DNA of 64,000 nt from Streptomyces fulvorobeus (GCF_013167895.1 NZ_BLWC01000001.1:5828001-5892000); one strand, 5' to 3'. Positions 32,082-38,794 are shown, counted from the stretch's first letter. Translations and numbers: made by a program. The notes: a model not told the origin generated them from the letters alone.

Positions 32082-32870
32082 ATGACCACTCCCGCATCCG
32101 TCACCGCAGAGCAGATCCAGGCCGCACAGGACGGCGACGCTGACGCCATGTGGCAGATCGTCAGCGCCTACGAGCCGATACTGAAGAGCGTCATCCGCTC
32201 CGTGGCGCCGGCTGCGAACCAGGAGGATGCGGAGGATCTGCTCCAGGAGGCCCGGGTCGTTCTGATCCAGCACATCCGCGAGTACCGCACGGAAGCCAGC
32301 TCCGCTCAGCTTCACTCCTTCGCCTTCCGCGCTGTGCGACGTGCGGTGGCGGAGGAGTGGCTCCGATCGACGACGTCGTTGTCAGTCGATCCATCCGCAG
32401 CCCTTACGGTGAAGCGAGTTCTGTGGGAGGAAGAGGGCGACGTTGATCGCGCTTTCACCACCGTATCGGCTGACGCTGACCCACGTCGACGGATGTCGCG
32501 TGAAGCATTTGTGAGTGTGTGTGAAGCACTCGCGAGCCCCATTCGCCTCGATACCCCGCAGGAGAACGTAAGGGGCGCGGTTCCCGAGGACGGCAACATG
32601 ACGATGGCCGACCGAATTCCCGACACTCTGTCGTCCTTCACCGACTCCACCGAGCGGCGCGACCTGGCCCGTTACCTCCTCAACGAGATCCCCCAGCGTC
32701 GCGCCTACGCACTGAAGGCGTACTACGGGATCAACATGCAGGCATTGACCGACGCGGAGGTCAGTACGGACATGCAGGTAACTGCGAAGGCCGTGCGAGA
32801 CCTTCGCAGCAAGGGCCTTGAGTCGGCCCGCGAAGTCGCCGTGCGGGACAGCCTCCGCGTGGCTGCGTAA
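32082..32870 (+). CDS. Sigma-70-like RNA polymerase sigma factor
   Basis: 262 aa. Region 2-like stretch (about 20-93) with EDAEDLLQEARVVLIQHIRE and SFAFRAVRRAVAEEWLRS; region 4-like helix-turn-helix (about 195-252) with LNEIPQRRAYALKAYYGI and VTAKAVRDLRSKGLESAR. The spacer between (about 100-190) is unrelated to region 3. Would direct host RNA polymerase to phage promoters. Preceded by a copy of the promoter repeat, consistent with self-activation. Divergent from known groups, so the call rests on the two regions and spacing. Confidence 0.68.
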   Translation: MTTPASVTAEQIQAAQDGDADAMWQIVSAYEPILKSVIRSVAPAANQEDAEDLLQEARVVLIQHIREYRTEASSAQLHSFAFRAVRRAVAEEWLRSTTSLSVDPSAALTVKRVLWEEEGDVDRAFTTVSADADPRRRMSREAFVSVCEALASPIRLDTPQENVRGAVPEDGNMTMADRIPDTLSSFTDSTERRDLARYLLNEIPQRRAYALKAYYGINMQALTDAEVSTDMQVTAKAVRDLRSKGLESAREVAVRDSLRVAA

Positions 32871-32905
32871 GTCACTGACGTATCGACCGAAGGAGAGCAC
32901 ATCCC

Positions 32906-33049
32906 ATGAACCGCATCCCGTCCCTTGATGACTACGACCTCCAGTGCGTGCGACCGGAGGAGGCCGCCCTCTGGGGCGGAGACGTCCTCCTGGCCGTCGA
33001 AGAGCGCGCAGACGGAGACCTGATGGACGGCACCCCGTTCACCGAATGA
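32906..33049 (+). CDS. Hypothetical 47-aa acidic protein
   Basis: ATG after AAGGAGAGC. Begins MNRIPSLDDYDLQCVRPEEA. Acidic, Asp/Glu-rich; could be an anti-sigma-type or decoy peptide because it follows the sigma-like gene directly, but this is a guess. Confidence 0.5.
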   Translation: MNRIPSLDDYDLQCVRPEEAALWGGDVLLAVEERADGDLMDGTPFTE

Positions 33050-33052
33050 GCC

Positions 33053-33070
33053 GCGCTAGTCGACTAGCGC
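33053..33070. promoter_or_regulatory. Dispersed 18-bp palindrome, copy 9
   Basis: GCGCTAGTCGACTAGCGC, perfect palindrome, intergenic, 17 bp before the GAGGAGAGAGCATG cassette. Confidence 0.7.
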
Positions 33071-33098
33071 GATTCCCGCACACGGCAGAGGAGAGAGC

Positions 33099-33944
33099 AT
33101 GAGCGAGCACACGATCACATGCACAAGCGGCGTGAGCGACACGCTGACGGCACAGAGCAGCATTGGCAACGATGTTGCCTTCTACAGCCGCCAAGGTGGC
33201 GTATCGAAGATCAGCGTCTACGCGGCTCCGTCCGATGCCCGCACCTTCGCCCGCGGCATCCTGGCACTGTGCGACGAGGCTGACGGGGGAGAGGTGAAGG
33301 AGGATCCGGCTGCCACGGTCGAAGGGCCCACCGTCCGTGGCATCAAGGTGGGCGACAAGGTGCGCGTCCTCGTTGACGATGCGGAGTACGCCCGCGTCAG
33401 TCGGGGCGACATTCTCTGCGTCACTCATGTCGGCGGGAATCTGATCGTTGCTGACGAAGCAAACACGGAGGGGGAAGGCTGGTATTTCCGCAACGCGAAG
33501 AGCCTGGAGAAGGTCGTCGACGAGCCGGAGCCGCTTGTCGAGTGGGAGCGTGACCTCCTGACGCCGCCCGCAGTCGTCCGCCCGCAGATCGGCGACCGGG
33601 TGCGCGTGATCCAGGGCGACCCTCACGCGTCCGGCGACGACTTCGCCGGACGCGTCGGAAAGCTCATCGCCGACGACGGAGCGCACGACAGGATTCCCTT
33701 CCTGGTCAGGTTCGGGCCCGGAGAGCACGGGGACGTTGACGGACAGTGGTACTGCGCGAAGGTGGAGATCGTCGACGAATCGACCCCCGAAGCCCCGCCG
33801 GCCGAAGCGCTGACCTTCACCACTCGCGCCGCCATCGACCGCGAGACCTTCGTAGCCCGTGCGAAGTCACTCCTGGCCGGCACCGACCACACCGGGGCAG
33901 ACGTCATCGCAATGGCCGCCTTCCTGGCTGGCGGTGGCGCATGA
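33099..33944 (+). CDS. Hypothetical protein with two KOW/SH3-like strand modules
   Basis: 281 aa behind GAGGAGAGAGCATG. Two modules start IKVGDKVRVLVDD (about 85) and QIGDRVRVIQGDPH (about 163), similar to the VGDKVR modules of the 22.6-kb protein. C-terminal helical tail. No enzyme motif. Confidence 0.6.
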   Translation: MSEHTITCTSGVSDTLTAQSSIGNDVAFYSRQGGVSKISVYAAPSDARTFARGILALCDEADGGEVKEDPAATVEGPTVRGIKVGDKVRVLVDDAEYARVSRGDILCVTHVGGNLIVADEANTEGEGWYFRNAKSLEKVVDEPEPLVEWERDLLTPPAVVRPQIGDRVRVIQGDPHASGDDFAGRVGKLIADDGAHDRIPFLVRFGPGEHGDVDGQWYCAKVEIVDESTPEAPPAEALTFTTRAAIDRETFVARAKSLLAGTDHTGADVIAMAAFLAGGGA

Positions 33945-34126
33945 ACGACAGGTTCCTGACTTTCAACCCGCGCCGCAACAGCGCGTGGAGCAGCAACAAC
34001 CAGGAGCGCCACGTCCGCACTGCGCTGGCGACGGGCCGGCGGTGGGGCGTGAAGGTTCTGGTGTGGGAGAGCGTCGACGGCGACTGGCGTCTGATCGAAG
34101 ACCCGGACACCCACTTCGAGGAGTAG
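33941..34126 (+). CDS. Hypothetical small basic protein
   Basis: 61 aa, ATGA overlap. Begins MNDRFLTFNPRRNSAWSSNN, then strands VKVLVWESVDGDWRLIED. No family recognised. Confidence 0.5.
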   Translation: MNDRFLTFNPRRNSAWSSNNQERHVRTALATGRRWGVKVLVWESVDGDWRLIEDPDTHFEE

Positions 34127-34129
34127 CCC

Positions 34130-34147
34130 GCGTCAGTCGACTAGCGC
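34130..34147. promoter_or_regulatory. Dispersed 18-bp palindrome, copy 10
   Basis: GCGTCAGTCGACTAGCGC, exact fit, 15 bp before the start cassette of terD. Confidence 0.65.
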
Positions 34148-34173
34148 AAGTCACACCCAACTGAGGAGAGAGC

Positions 34174-34770
34174 ATGACGACTGCAACTGTCACCCTGACC
34201 AAGTCCGACGGCGCCGCTGATCTTCCCGGAGTCACCAAGCTGGCAATCGGCGCCTCCTGGGACGCTTCGGCCGCAGGAGCGGGCGGCGCACTGGGATGGG
34301 CCAAGCGGAAGCGCGGGACCGACCTGGACGCGATCGCGATCCTGATGCACGACGGCGAGCCCGTTCGCCTGGCTGGCCTTGACTCGCTCGACCCGATCCA
34401 GAACGGCTCCGTGGTCCACTCCGGCGACAACCAGACCGGCCACGGCGACGGCGATGACGAAACGATCACCGTCGACTTCACGAAGGTGCCCGGCAATGTC
34501 GACACCATCGTCTTCGTCTGCGCGGCGTTCAAGAAGGGGAGCGACCTCGGCAAGGCCATGAACGTCTCCTTCAAGGTCTACGACTCCTCCGACGGCACGC
34601 CGGGGCTCATGGCCGACATCTGGCCGTCACTACTGGGGAGTGGCAACGCGTGCGCCGTGGCGAAGGCGTACCGGGCCGGCGACGGGTGGAAGCTGGAGGT
34701 CGTCAACACCCGCGGGACGGTAAGGCAAGGCGACCAGACCAGCCTTCTCCGGTTCGCGATCGGCATGTAG
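34174..34770 (+). CDS. TerD-family protein
   Basis: 198 aa behind GAGGAGAGAGCATG. TerD signature: RGTDLDAIAIL and SVVHSGDNQTGHGDGDDE, the latter holding the calcium-binding acidic cluster. TerD proteins are linked to tellurite and phage resistance and to membrane stress. Alone here without terABC, as a prophage cargo gene between a palindrome and a strong terminator. A role in the lysogen is inference. Confidence 0.88.
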   Translation: MTTATVTLTKSDGAADLPGVTKLAIGASWDASAAGAGGALGWAKRKRGTDLDAIAILMHDGEPVRLAGLDSLDPIQNGSVVHSGDNQTGHGDGDDETITVDFTKVPGNVDTIVFVCAAFKKGSDLGKAMNVSFKVYDSSDGTPGLMADIWPSLLGSGNACAVAKAYRAGDGWKLEVVNTRGTVRQGDQTSLLRFAIGM

Positions 34771-34779
34771 TCGCAGGTC

Positions 34780-34819
34780 AAGGGGAGTCCCGCAAGTCGA
34801 CTGACGCGGGACTCCCCTT
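34780..34819. terminator. 14-bp perfect terminator with palindrome in its loop
   Basis: AAGGGGAGTCCCGC / GCGGGACTCCCCTT, loop AAGTCGACTGAC, followed by TGGGG. The loop is the core of the dispersed palindrome. Confidence 0.8.
34790..34807. promoter_or_regulatory. Dispersed 18-bp palindrome, copy 11
   Basis: CCGCAAGTCGACTGACGC, one mismatch, in the terminator loop and 13 bp upstream of cassette copy 1. Confidence 0.6.
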
Positions 34820-34820
34820 T

Positions 34821-34900
34821 GGGGTTGTGTTGAGCGACCCAACTGTGTCACTATGGAGCCACGCCAGGGACTCACGGAGGGTCCGGCAGGGGAGGAAATC
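34821..34900 (+). promoter_or_regulatory. 80-nt promoter-leader cassette, copy 1
   Basis: TTGTGT (34825-34830), 18-bp spacer, CACTAT (34849-34854), then a leader with hairpin GGACTC-ACGGA-GGGTCC and GGGGAGGAAATC before ATG. GGGTTG/CGACCC forms an inverted repeat over the -35. An upstream in-frame ATG (34853) lies within the -10 and is unlikely to be translated. Near-identical copies at 36366 and 37257, all exactly 80 nt to ATG. Confidence 0.7.
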
Positions 34901-35110
34901 ATGTTCAACATCTTCGTCGACTCCAACGGCCACAACGTCGCCACCTTCCACACGGAGGAGGCATACGACGCGTCGGCCCTGGCCAACCACTTCGTCGATG
35001 CCGGCTACAGCGTGGACACCGACCTGTGGGACGCGACTGTGGCCGACGCCATGATGTCGCCGGAAGTTGCCGCTCTGGCAGAGGCGACGCTCCCGCTCGT
35101 TTCCGCTTAG
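34901..35110 (+). CDS. Hypothetical small acidic protein (cassette gene 1)
   Basis: 69 aa. Begins MFNIFVDSNGHNVATFHTEE; helical Ala-rich end. ATG 34901 has GGGGAGG at good spacing and is preferred over the in-frame ATG 34853. No family recognised. Confidence 0.6.
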   Translation: MFNIFVDSNGHNVATFHTEEAYDASALANHFVDAGYSVDTDLWDATVADAMMSPEVAALAEATLPLVSA

Positions 35111-35115
35111 CCGAA

Positions 35116-35131
35116 ACGCCCTCCGGGGCGT
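35116..35131. terminator. Short hairpin
   Basis: ACGCCC-TCCG-GGGCGT after the stop of cassette gene 1; no U tail. Weak terminator. Confidence 0.4.
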
Positions 35132-35181
35132 CCGCGGGGGCTGGCCTACCCGCGCTGATGAGGCAGGCCGTAGGAGGAGAA

Positions 35182-35397
35182 ATGACGAAGCTCCGAGCGA
35201 AGCGGATCGGGACCGGGTACTACGAGGTCCCCACACCGCACGGGACGTACCGCGTCGAGAACACTCCGGCGCCCAAGGGGTCGGGGTACGGATCGGGCCC
35301 CAACTGGCTCATCATCCGGCCCGGCGAGGAGCAGGCAGACGAGTCCAAGCCCACGAAGCGTGAAGCGATGGAATATATCGCCGCGCTGCTCAGCTAG
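35182..35397 (+). CDS. Hypothetical small basic protein
   Basis: 71 aa; ATG after TAGGAGGAGAA. Beta-rich (RIGTGYYEVPTPHGTYRVEN), then a short helix. No family recognised. Ends just before the first tRNA-like element. Confidence 0.55.
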   Translation: MTKLRAKRIGTGYYEVPTPHGTYRVENTPAPKGSGYGSGPNWLIIRPGEEQADESKPTKREAMEYIAALLS

Positions 35398-35402
35398 CAC
35401 CC

Positions 35403-35470
35403 GCCCCGCATAGGAAAGCCCACGGCGCCCCCAGCGCCAACGGCGCGCGGTTCGAATCCGCGGCGGGGCA
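35403..35470 (+). ncRNA. tRNA-like element 1 (Gly-CCC-like, reduced D arm)
   Basis: Acceptor GCCCCGC / GCGGGGC (7 bp), discriminator A, and T arm CGCGG-TTCGAAT-CCGCG set directly on the acceptor as in tRNA. A 4-bp GGCG/CGCC stem with 7-nt loop CCCCCAG suggests anticodon CCC but with C33. Only 13 nt remain for the D arm (GG-AAAG-CC). No encoded CCA. Could be a degraded tRNA, a regulatory mimic or a remnant attachment site. Confidence 0.45.
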
Positions 35471-35496
35471 CTCGAATATCGACAGAGGAGGACGCG

Positions 35497-35694
35497 ATGG
35501 CGCTCACCTGGAGTAAGGCATCTTGGGCCGACAAGACGTACCACGCTCGTCAGGCCGACCGCTCGTTCACTGCCGACCATGATGGTTGCGCATGGCGTCT
35601 ACGTGGCTGGACTGACGGACAATTCACGGACTATGTGCCCAACCTGAAGACGCTCCGCGACGCGAAGCAGCAGGCCGCAGACCGACTCCAGTAG
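35497..35694 (+). CDS. Hypothetical small protein
   Basis: 65 aa after GAGGAGGAC. CAWRLRGWTDGQFTDYVPNL and a basic helical end. No family recognised. Lies between the two tRNA-like elements. Confidence 0.5.
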   Translation: MALTWSKASWADKTYHARQADRSFTADHDGCAWRLRGWTDGQFTDYVPNLKTLRDAKQQAADRLQ

Positions 35695-35700
35695 CTATCT

Positions 35701-35744
35701 GTCCCGGAAAGGCAGTCAGGCGAGTGCGAGTCTCGCCCGGGGCA
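35701..35744 (+). ncRNA. tRNA-like element 2 (acceptor-T minihelix)
   Basis: Acceptor GTCCCGG / CCGGGGC (one G-T pair), then A, with T arm GCGAG-TGCGAGT-CTCGC stacked on it. Only 12 nt (AAAGGCAGTCAG) replace both D and anticodon arms. Flanked downstream by CTCGAA like element 1. Looks like a tRNA minihelix remnant. Confidence 0.35.
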
Positions 35745-35774
35745 CTCGAAGATCCATCGACGTGAGGAGACGCC

Positions 35775-35939
35775 ATGTTGAAGCGCATCGTTCGCCGGCG
35801 GTACCCGGCAGGAGCCGCAGCCCAGGCGCACGCATTGAAGTCGTCCGACGGGCGCTATGACTACCGGTCCCCGGAGGGCCGACGAGTCGTCACCGCGAAC
35901 CGTGCGTACCTGGCGCTGCATCCGGAATGGAGGGCCTGA
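35775..35939 (+). CDS. Hypothetical 54-aa basic protein
   Basis: ATG after GTGAGGAG. Begins MLKRIVRRRYPAGAAAQAHA; very basic, possibly nucleic-acid-binding. TGATG overlap with the next gene. Confidence 0.5.
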   Translation: MLKRIVRRRYPAGAAAQAHALKSSDGRYDYRSPEGRRVVTANRAYLALHPEWRA

Positions 35940-36154
35940 TGTTTCGGACCTTGAAGCTCTACCGCGCAGCCGCCCATCTGACAACCACGTTCCCGGAGAT
36001 CAGCATCGACGACGCCCGCGAACGTGCCGGCCGGATGCTGGAGCGCTACCCACACGCCCGCACTGGCCGGTTGGGTGAGTACCTCGTGTTTGACGAGTCT
36101 CTGGGGCGCGTCATCGACGAGACCGGCAACACATCCGCGGGGGAGACGCCGTGA
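35939..36154 (+). CDS. Hypothetical small protein
   Basis: 71 aa, TGATG overlap upstream and GTGA overlap downstream. Helix pattern (SIDDARERAGRMLERYPHAR). No family recognised. Confidence 0.5.
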   Translation: MFRTLKLYRAAAHLTTTFPEISIDDARERAGRMLERYPHARTGRLGEYLVFDESLGRVIDETGNTSAGETP

Positions 36155-36339
36155 GGAAGATCCGCGTCCTGGCCGCCAATCTGCTCCCGCACGACGTCGT
36201 GAATGACCTCGTCGTGGCGACCGTCGTGGGCGACCGCACAACCATGGTCGACGTCTCGGCCTACGCGGAGGACGGCGAGAACCACCTCCTGGTGTTCCGT
36301 CCCGGAGCGCGGGTTACGGCGTACCGGCCGGCTGAGTGA
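36151..36339 (+). CDS. Hypothetical small protein
   Basis: 62 aa from GTG. Strand-rich: VVNDLVVATVVGDRTTMVDV, HLLVFRPGARVTAYRPAE. No family recognised. Confidence 0.5.
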   Translation: MRKIRVLAANLLPHDVVNDLVVATVVGDRTTMVDVSAYAEDGENHLLVFRPGARVTAYRPAE

Positions 36340-36344
36340 GCGGT

Positions 36345-36362
36345 GCGTGAGTCGACTTGCGC
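36345..36362. promoter_or_regulatory. Dispersed 18-bp palindrome, copy 12
   Basis: GCGTGAGTCGACTTGCGC, exact fit, 3 bp before cassette copy 2. Confidence 0.65.
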
Positions 36363-36365
36363 GAT

Positions 36366-36445
36366 GGGGTTGTGTTGAGCAACCCAACTGTGCCATTATG
36401 GAGCCACGCCAGGGACTCATGGAGGGTCCGGCAGGGGAGGAAATC
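36366..36445 (+). promoter_or_regulatory. 80-nt promoter-leader cassette, copy 2
   Basis: Same layout as copy 1 with -10 CATTAT. Loop of the leader hairpin is ATGGA instead of ACGGA; the stem is unchanged, which favours RNA structure over a conserved N-terminal peptide. Confidence 0.7.
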
Positions 36446-36778
36446 ATGACCCACAACCAGTTCGGCACTCAGGAAGTCCCCGCCGGATTCGCGCTCCCCA
36501 AAGCTGCGGTGAAGCTGCTCAACACTGCGGCGCTGGCCAGGTGGTCCACGGGGTGGCAGTGGAGCGCTGACAACTCCGACAACCCGTTCGTCACGATCCA
36601 CGTGGCCGACCCGGAGACGCGCGAATACTTCAAGTACACGTGGCACTCCCGGGGCACGGGCGCCCTGCGGCTTTTCTCGAAAATTCGTCAGGCGCAGGCC
36701 GGCGCCCCGTGGGTGGACGCTCCCAGCGTCAAGGCTGCCGAATTTCGGGTCCGTGAGGTGGCAGCTAAGAACAGCTAA
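36446..36778 (+). CDS. Hypothetical protein (cassette gene 2)
   Basis: 110 aa. ATG 36446 after GGGGAGG. Pattern GWQWSADNSDNPFVTIHVAD and a C-terminal helical part. No family recognised. Confidence 0.6.
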   Translation: MTHNQFGTQEVPAGFALPKAAVKLLNTAALARWSTGWQWSADNSDNPFVTIHVADPETREYFKYTWHSRGTGALRLFSKIRQAQAGAPWVDAPSVKAAEFRVREVAAKNS

Positions 36779-36790
36779 TCCCTCCCGCTG

Positions 36791-36819
36791 GAGCCCTGCC
36801 AATTGAGGTGGCGGGGCTC
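36791..36819 (+). terminator. Hairpin terminator
   Basis: GAGCCCTGCCA / TGGCGGGGCTC with loop ATTGAGG; same loop as 22187 and 37522. Confidence 0.65.
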
Positions 36820-36850
36820 CTCCCGTAAGTCCCTTCCGAAGGAGCCCGTC

Positions 36851-37084
36851 ATGTCCGACGTCACCATCCACGAGACCGTAACCATCCCTGCCCGACAGAT
36901 CCGCCGGGGCGATGAGTTCGACCTCCACCGTCACACTCATACCGCTTCCGGGCACGCGCACATGGCGCCGCGGGACAGCGTCCGCATCCCGCTGGAGGGC
37001 GGGGGCGAGGCATTCCTCCCGAAGGACCGCGAGATCCGAGTCAGCCGGCCCGCGGGAACGCTGCCGACGTGCATTTCCGCGTGA
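36851..37084 (+). CDS. Hypothetical small His-rich protein
   Basis: 77 aa; ATG 36851 after GGAGCCC. Contains DEFDLHRHTHTASGHAHMAP, a His cluster that may bind metal. Overlaps the next gene by 16 nt. Confidence 0.5.
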   Translation: MSDVTIHETVTIPARQIRRGDEFDLHRHTHTASGHAHMAPRDSVRIPLEGGGEAFLPKDREIRVSRPAGTLPTCISA

Positions 37085-37269
37085 CGCTCGAATGCGGCGT
37101 CTCCGCCCGGATCGACGGAGCCACCCACAGGCGGCTGCTGGGGCACGTGGAGGAGCGAGGCTACGAGCGGACGGCCGTGCGAGGCGGGTACGTCGTGACG
37201 CTGCCTGGTGACGCTCTCGTGGCAGTGCTGCGCGAGTCGACTTACGCGGGGCGGCAGGGGTTGTGTTGA
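37069..37269 (+). CDS. Hypothetical small protein
   Basis: 66 aa from GTG 37069 (or GTG 37081). Pattern ARIDGATHRRLLGHVEERGY. Its last codons contain palindrome copy 13 and run into cassette copy 3, so the end may be fortuitous. Confidence 0.4.
   Translation: MHFRVTLECGVSARIDGATHRRLLGHVEERGYERTAVRGGYVVTLPGDALVAVLRESTYAGRQGLC
37230..37247. promoter_or_regulatory. Dispersed 18-bp palindrome, copy 13
   Basis: GCGCGAGTCGACTTACGC, exact fit, 9 bp before cassette copy 3. Confidence 0.65.
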
Positions 37270-37336
37270 GCAACCCAACTCTGCAACTATGGAGCCACGC
37301 CAGGGACTCACGGAGGGTCCGGCAGGGGAGGAAATC
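37257..37336 (+). promoter_or_regulatory. 80-nt promoter-leader cassette, copy 3
   Basis: Same as copies 1 and 2 with -10 AACTAT. Hairpin GGACTC-ACGGA-GGGTCC and GGGGAGG conserved. Confidence 0.7.
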
Positions 37337-37498
37337 ATGAACTGCGGAACCTGCCGCAAGGGAATCGCCCCGAACGTCGGCTACGTCTTGCACACCTTCG
37401 CGGGCAAGGTTTCCAGCCACCACATGGAGTGCCGTCCGGCTCCCGCCCCTAAGCCGCAGGTGTGGGTGTATCTGCGCGGTTACGTCGACGCCGAATAG
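37337..37498 (+). CDS. Hypothetical 53-aa protein with Cys pair (cassette gene 3)
   Basis: Begins MNCGTCRKGIAPNVGYVLHT and has SSHHMECR later, together a likely zinc site (C3, C6, H, C). No family recognised. Confidence 0.55.
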   Translation: MNCGTCRKGIAPNVGYVLHTFAGKVSSHHMECRPAPAPKPQVWVYLRGYVDAE

Positions 37499-37508
37499 TC
37501 CAGACTGT

Positions 37509-37541
37509 GGAGCCCCTGTCAATTGAGGAGACAGGGGCTCC
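37509..37541. terminator. 12-bp perfect hairpin terminator
   Basis: GGAGCCCCTGTC / GACAGGGGCTCC, loop AATTGAGGA. No U tail. Confidence 0.7.
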
Positions 37542-37582
37542 GCCATTCACACCACGCACGCCCCGTTCACGAGTGAGGATCG

Positions 37583-38332
37583 ATGACCGCCACCCCGATG
37601 CATGTCAGAATGGCCCGCAAGTACGGTCAGACCGCCGTTCTCTACGCCGCCCTGGCGCTCTCCGCCCCTGGCGAGTACAAGTTGGCCCTGATGGCAGGTT
37701 GGGATCCGTCCGTTGCCTGGCTAATGCCGGCCGTTCTCTCGCTCTACGCAGCGATCAGCGCAAGCATCGCGAAGGCGTACAAGACAACGGCACGCGAGGC
37801 CGCGGGAACACCGCACGAGGCGGAGGCCAAACGCCGATCGAAGAACGCAACGGTGGGCGCTCTCCTCGCGCTCCTCATGGCAACAGCCGCTCAGATCACG
37901 GAACACGTGATCACCGCTACGGCCTTCGGCGCAACGCTCTGGGTGATCGTCGTTGTCTCCGCCGTTCCGCCGTTGGTTGCCGCTCACGTCCTCCACATCG
38001 ATCCGCCCATGGAGCTGAAGGAGCCGGAGCAGCCGCTCGCCCCGGAGTGGGTGCGTGAGGAGTTGGCGAGGCGCGAGGAAGCCGCTAGAGAGCCTGACGT
38101 GATCCTGGAGGAGAAACTCCCCGACCCGCCCACAGAAGCGACTTACGAGCCCGTTCTTGTCACGTACGGGCAGGCTGCTGATGCCCTGGGACTGAGTGAG
38201 ATCACGATCCGCGGCGCCGCCAACGGAGACCGCCTGAGGAAGTACGAGGGCGCCGAACCGCGACGAGTGTACGTCGACATGCGCGAGTGTCACACTGTGT
38301 TTGCCAAGAGCCGGCAGCGCGCCGGAGTTTGA
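37583..38332 (+). CDS. Membrane protein with C-terminal helix-turn-helix (DUF2637-like)
   Basis: 249 aa. Up to four membrane segments (about 17-35, 43-62, 90-108, 113-133) followed by a charged linker and a DNA-binding-like end (about 193-235: VTYGQAADALGLSEITIRGA). Resembles Streptomyces DUF2637 proteins of mobile elements. Could be a membrane-tied regulator; role unknown. Confidence 0.6.
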   Translation: MTATPMHVRMARKYGQTAVLYAALALSAPGEYKLALMAGWDPSVAWLMPAVLSLYAAISASIAKAYKTTAREAAGTPHEAEAKRRSKNATVGALLALLMATAAQITEHVITATAFGATLWVIVVVSAVPPLVAAHVLHIDPPMELKEPEQPLAPEWVREELARREEAAREPDVILEEKLPDPPTEATYEPVLVTYGQAADALGLSEITIRGAANGDRLRKYEGAEPRRVYVDMRECHTVFAKSRQRAGV

Positions 38333-38341
38333 GGAGAGACG

Positions 38342-38794
38342 ATGGAAGCCACGATCAACGACGTCGACGGTGCGTTCATCTCAGTCGAAGCAGGAGCGGA
38401 CAGCCTCGCGTCTGACGGCTCGGTGCGGGTGTACGCGCCCGCGAACGAGCTGACCATCCCACGCGATGAGCCCGTAGCTCTACTGGACTTCACCCCAGCT
38501 CAGGCCCGTGCGCTGGCCGCCGTTCTGCTCCAGGCCGCGGACGAGGCGGAGGGCGTGGAGCCTCTCGACGAGGGGAACGCCCGAAGCGCTCTCGAAAACA
38601 TTCTCGTGTCGGGGCACATCATCAGCGGGGCTTCGGAACCGTTCAGTTTCGGAGATCTGGACCGTTACCGAGACGCGGTAGCTGAGAGGGCGCGCGCGGA
38701 TGTTGCCGCCTTCATCCGCACCAACATCGACTTCCAGGGCCGAGACTTCCCAGACGCGGAGAGCGTCGCGGTGTGGCTGGAGGACGGGCAGTGA
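38342..38794 (+). CDS. Hypothetical protein
   Basis: 150 aa, GAGGAGAG before ATG. Middle LLDFTPAQARALAAVLLQAA is helix; strands before. GTGA overlap with the next gene. No family recognised. Confidence 0.55.
   Translation: MEATINDVDGAFISVEAGADSLASDGSVRVYAPANELTIPRDEPVALLDFTPAQARALAAVLLQAADEAEGVEPLDEGNARSALENILVSGHIISGASEPFSFGDLDRYRDAVAERARADVAAFIRTNIDFQGRDFPDAESVAVWLEDGQ

Noticed and set aside
34853..34900. N-terminal peptide MEPRQGLTEGPAGEEI shared by three genes
   Set aside because: The ATG lies inside the -10 box, and a strong ribosome site precedes the later ATG; differences fall in a hairpin loop. Treated as leader RNA.
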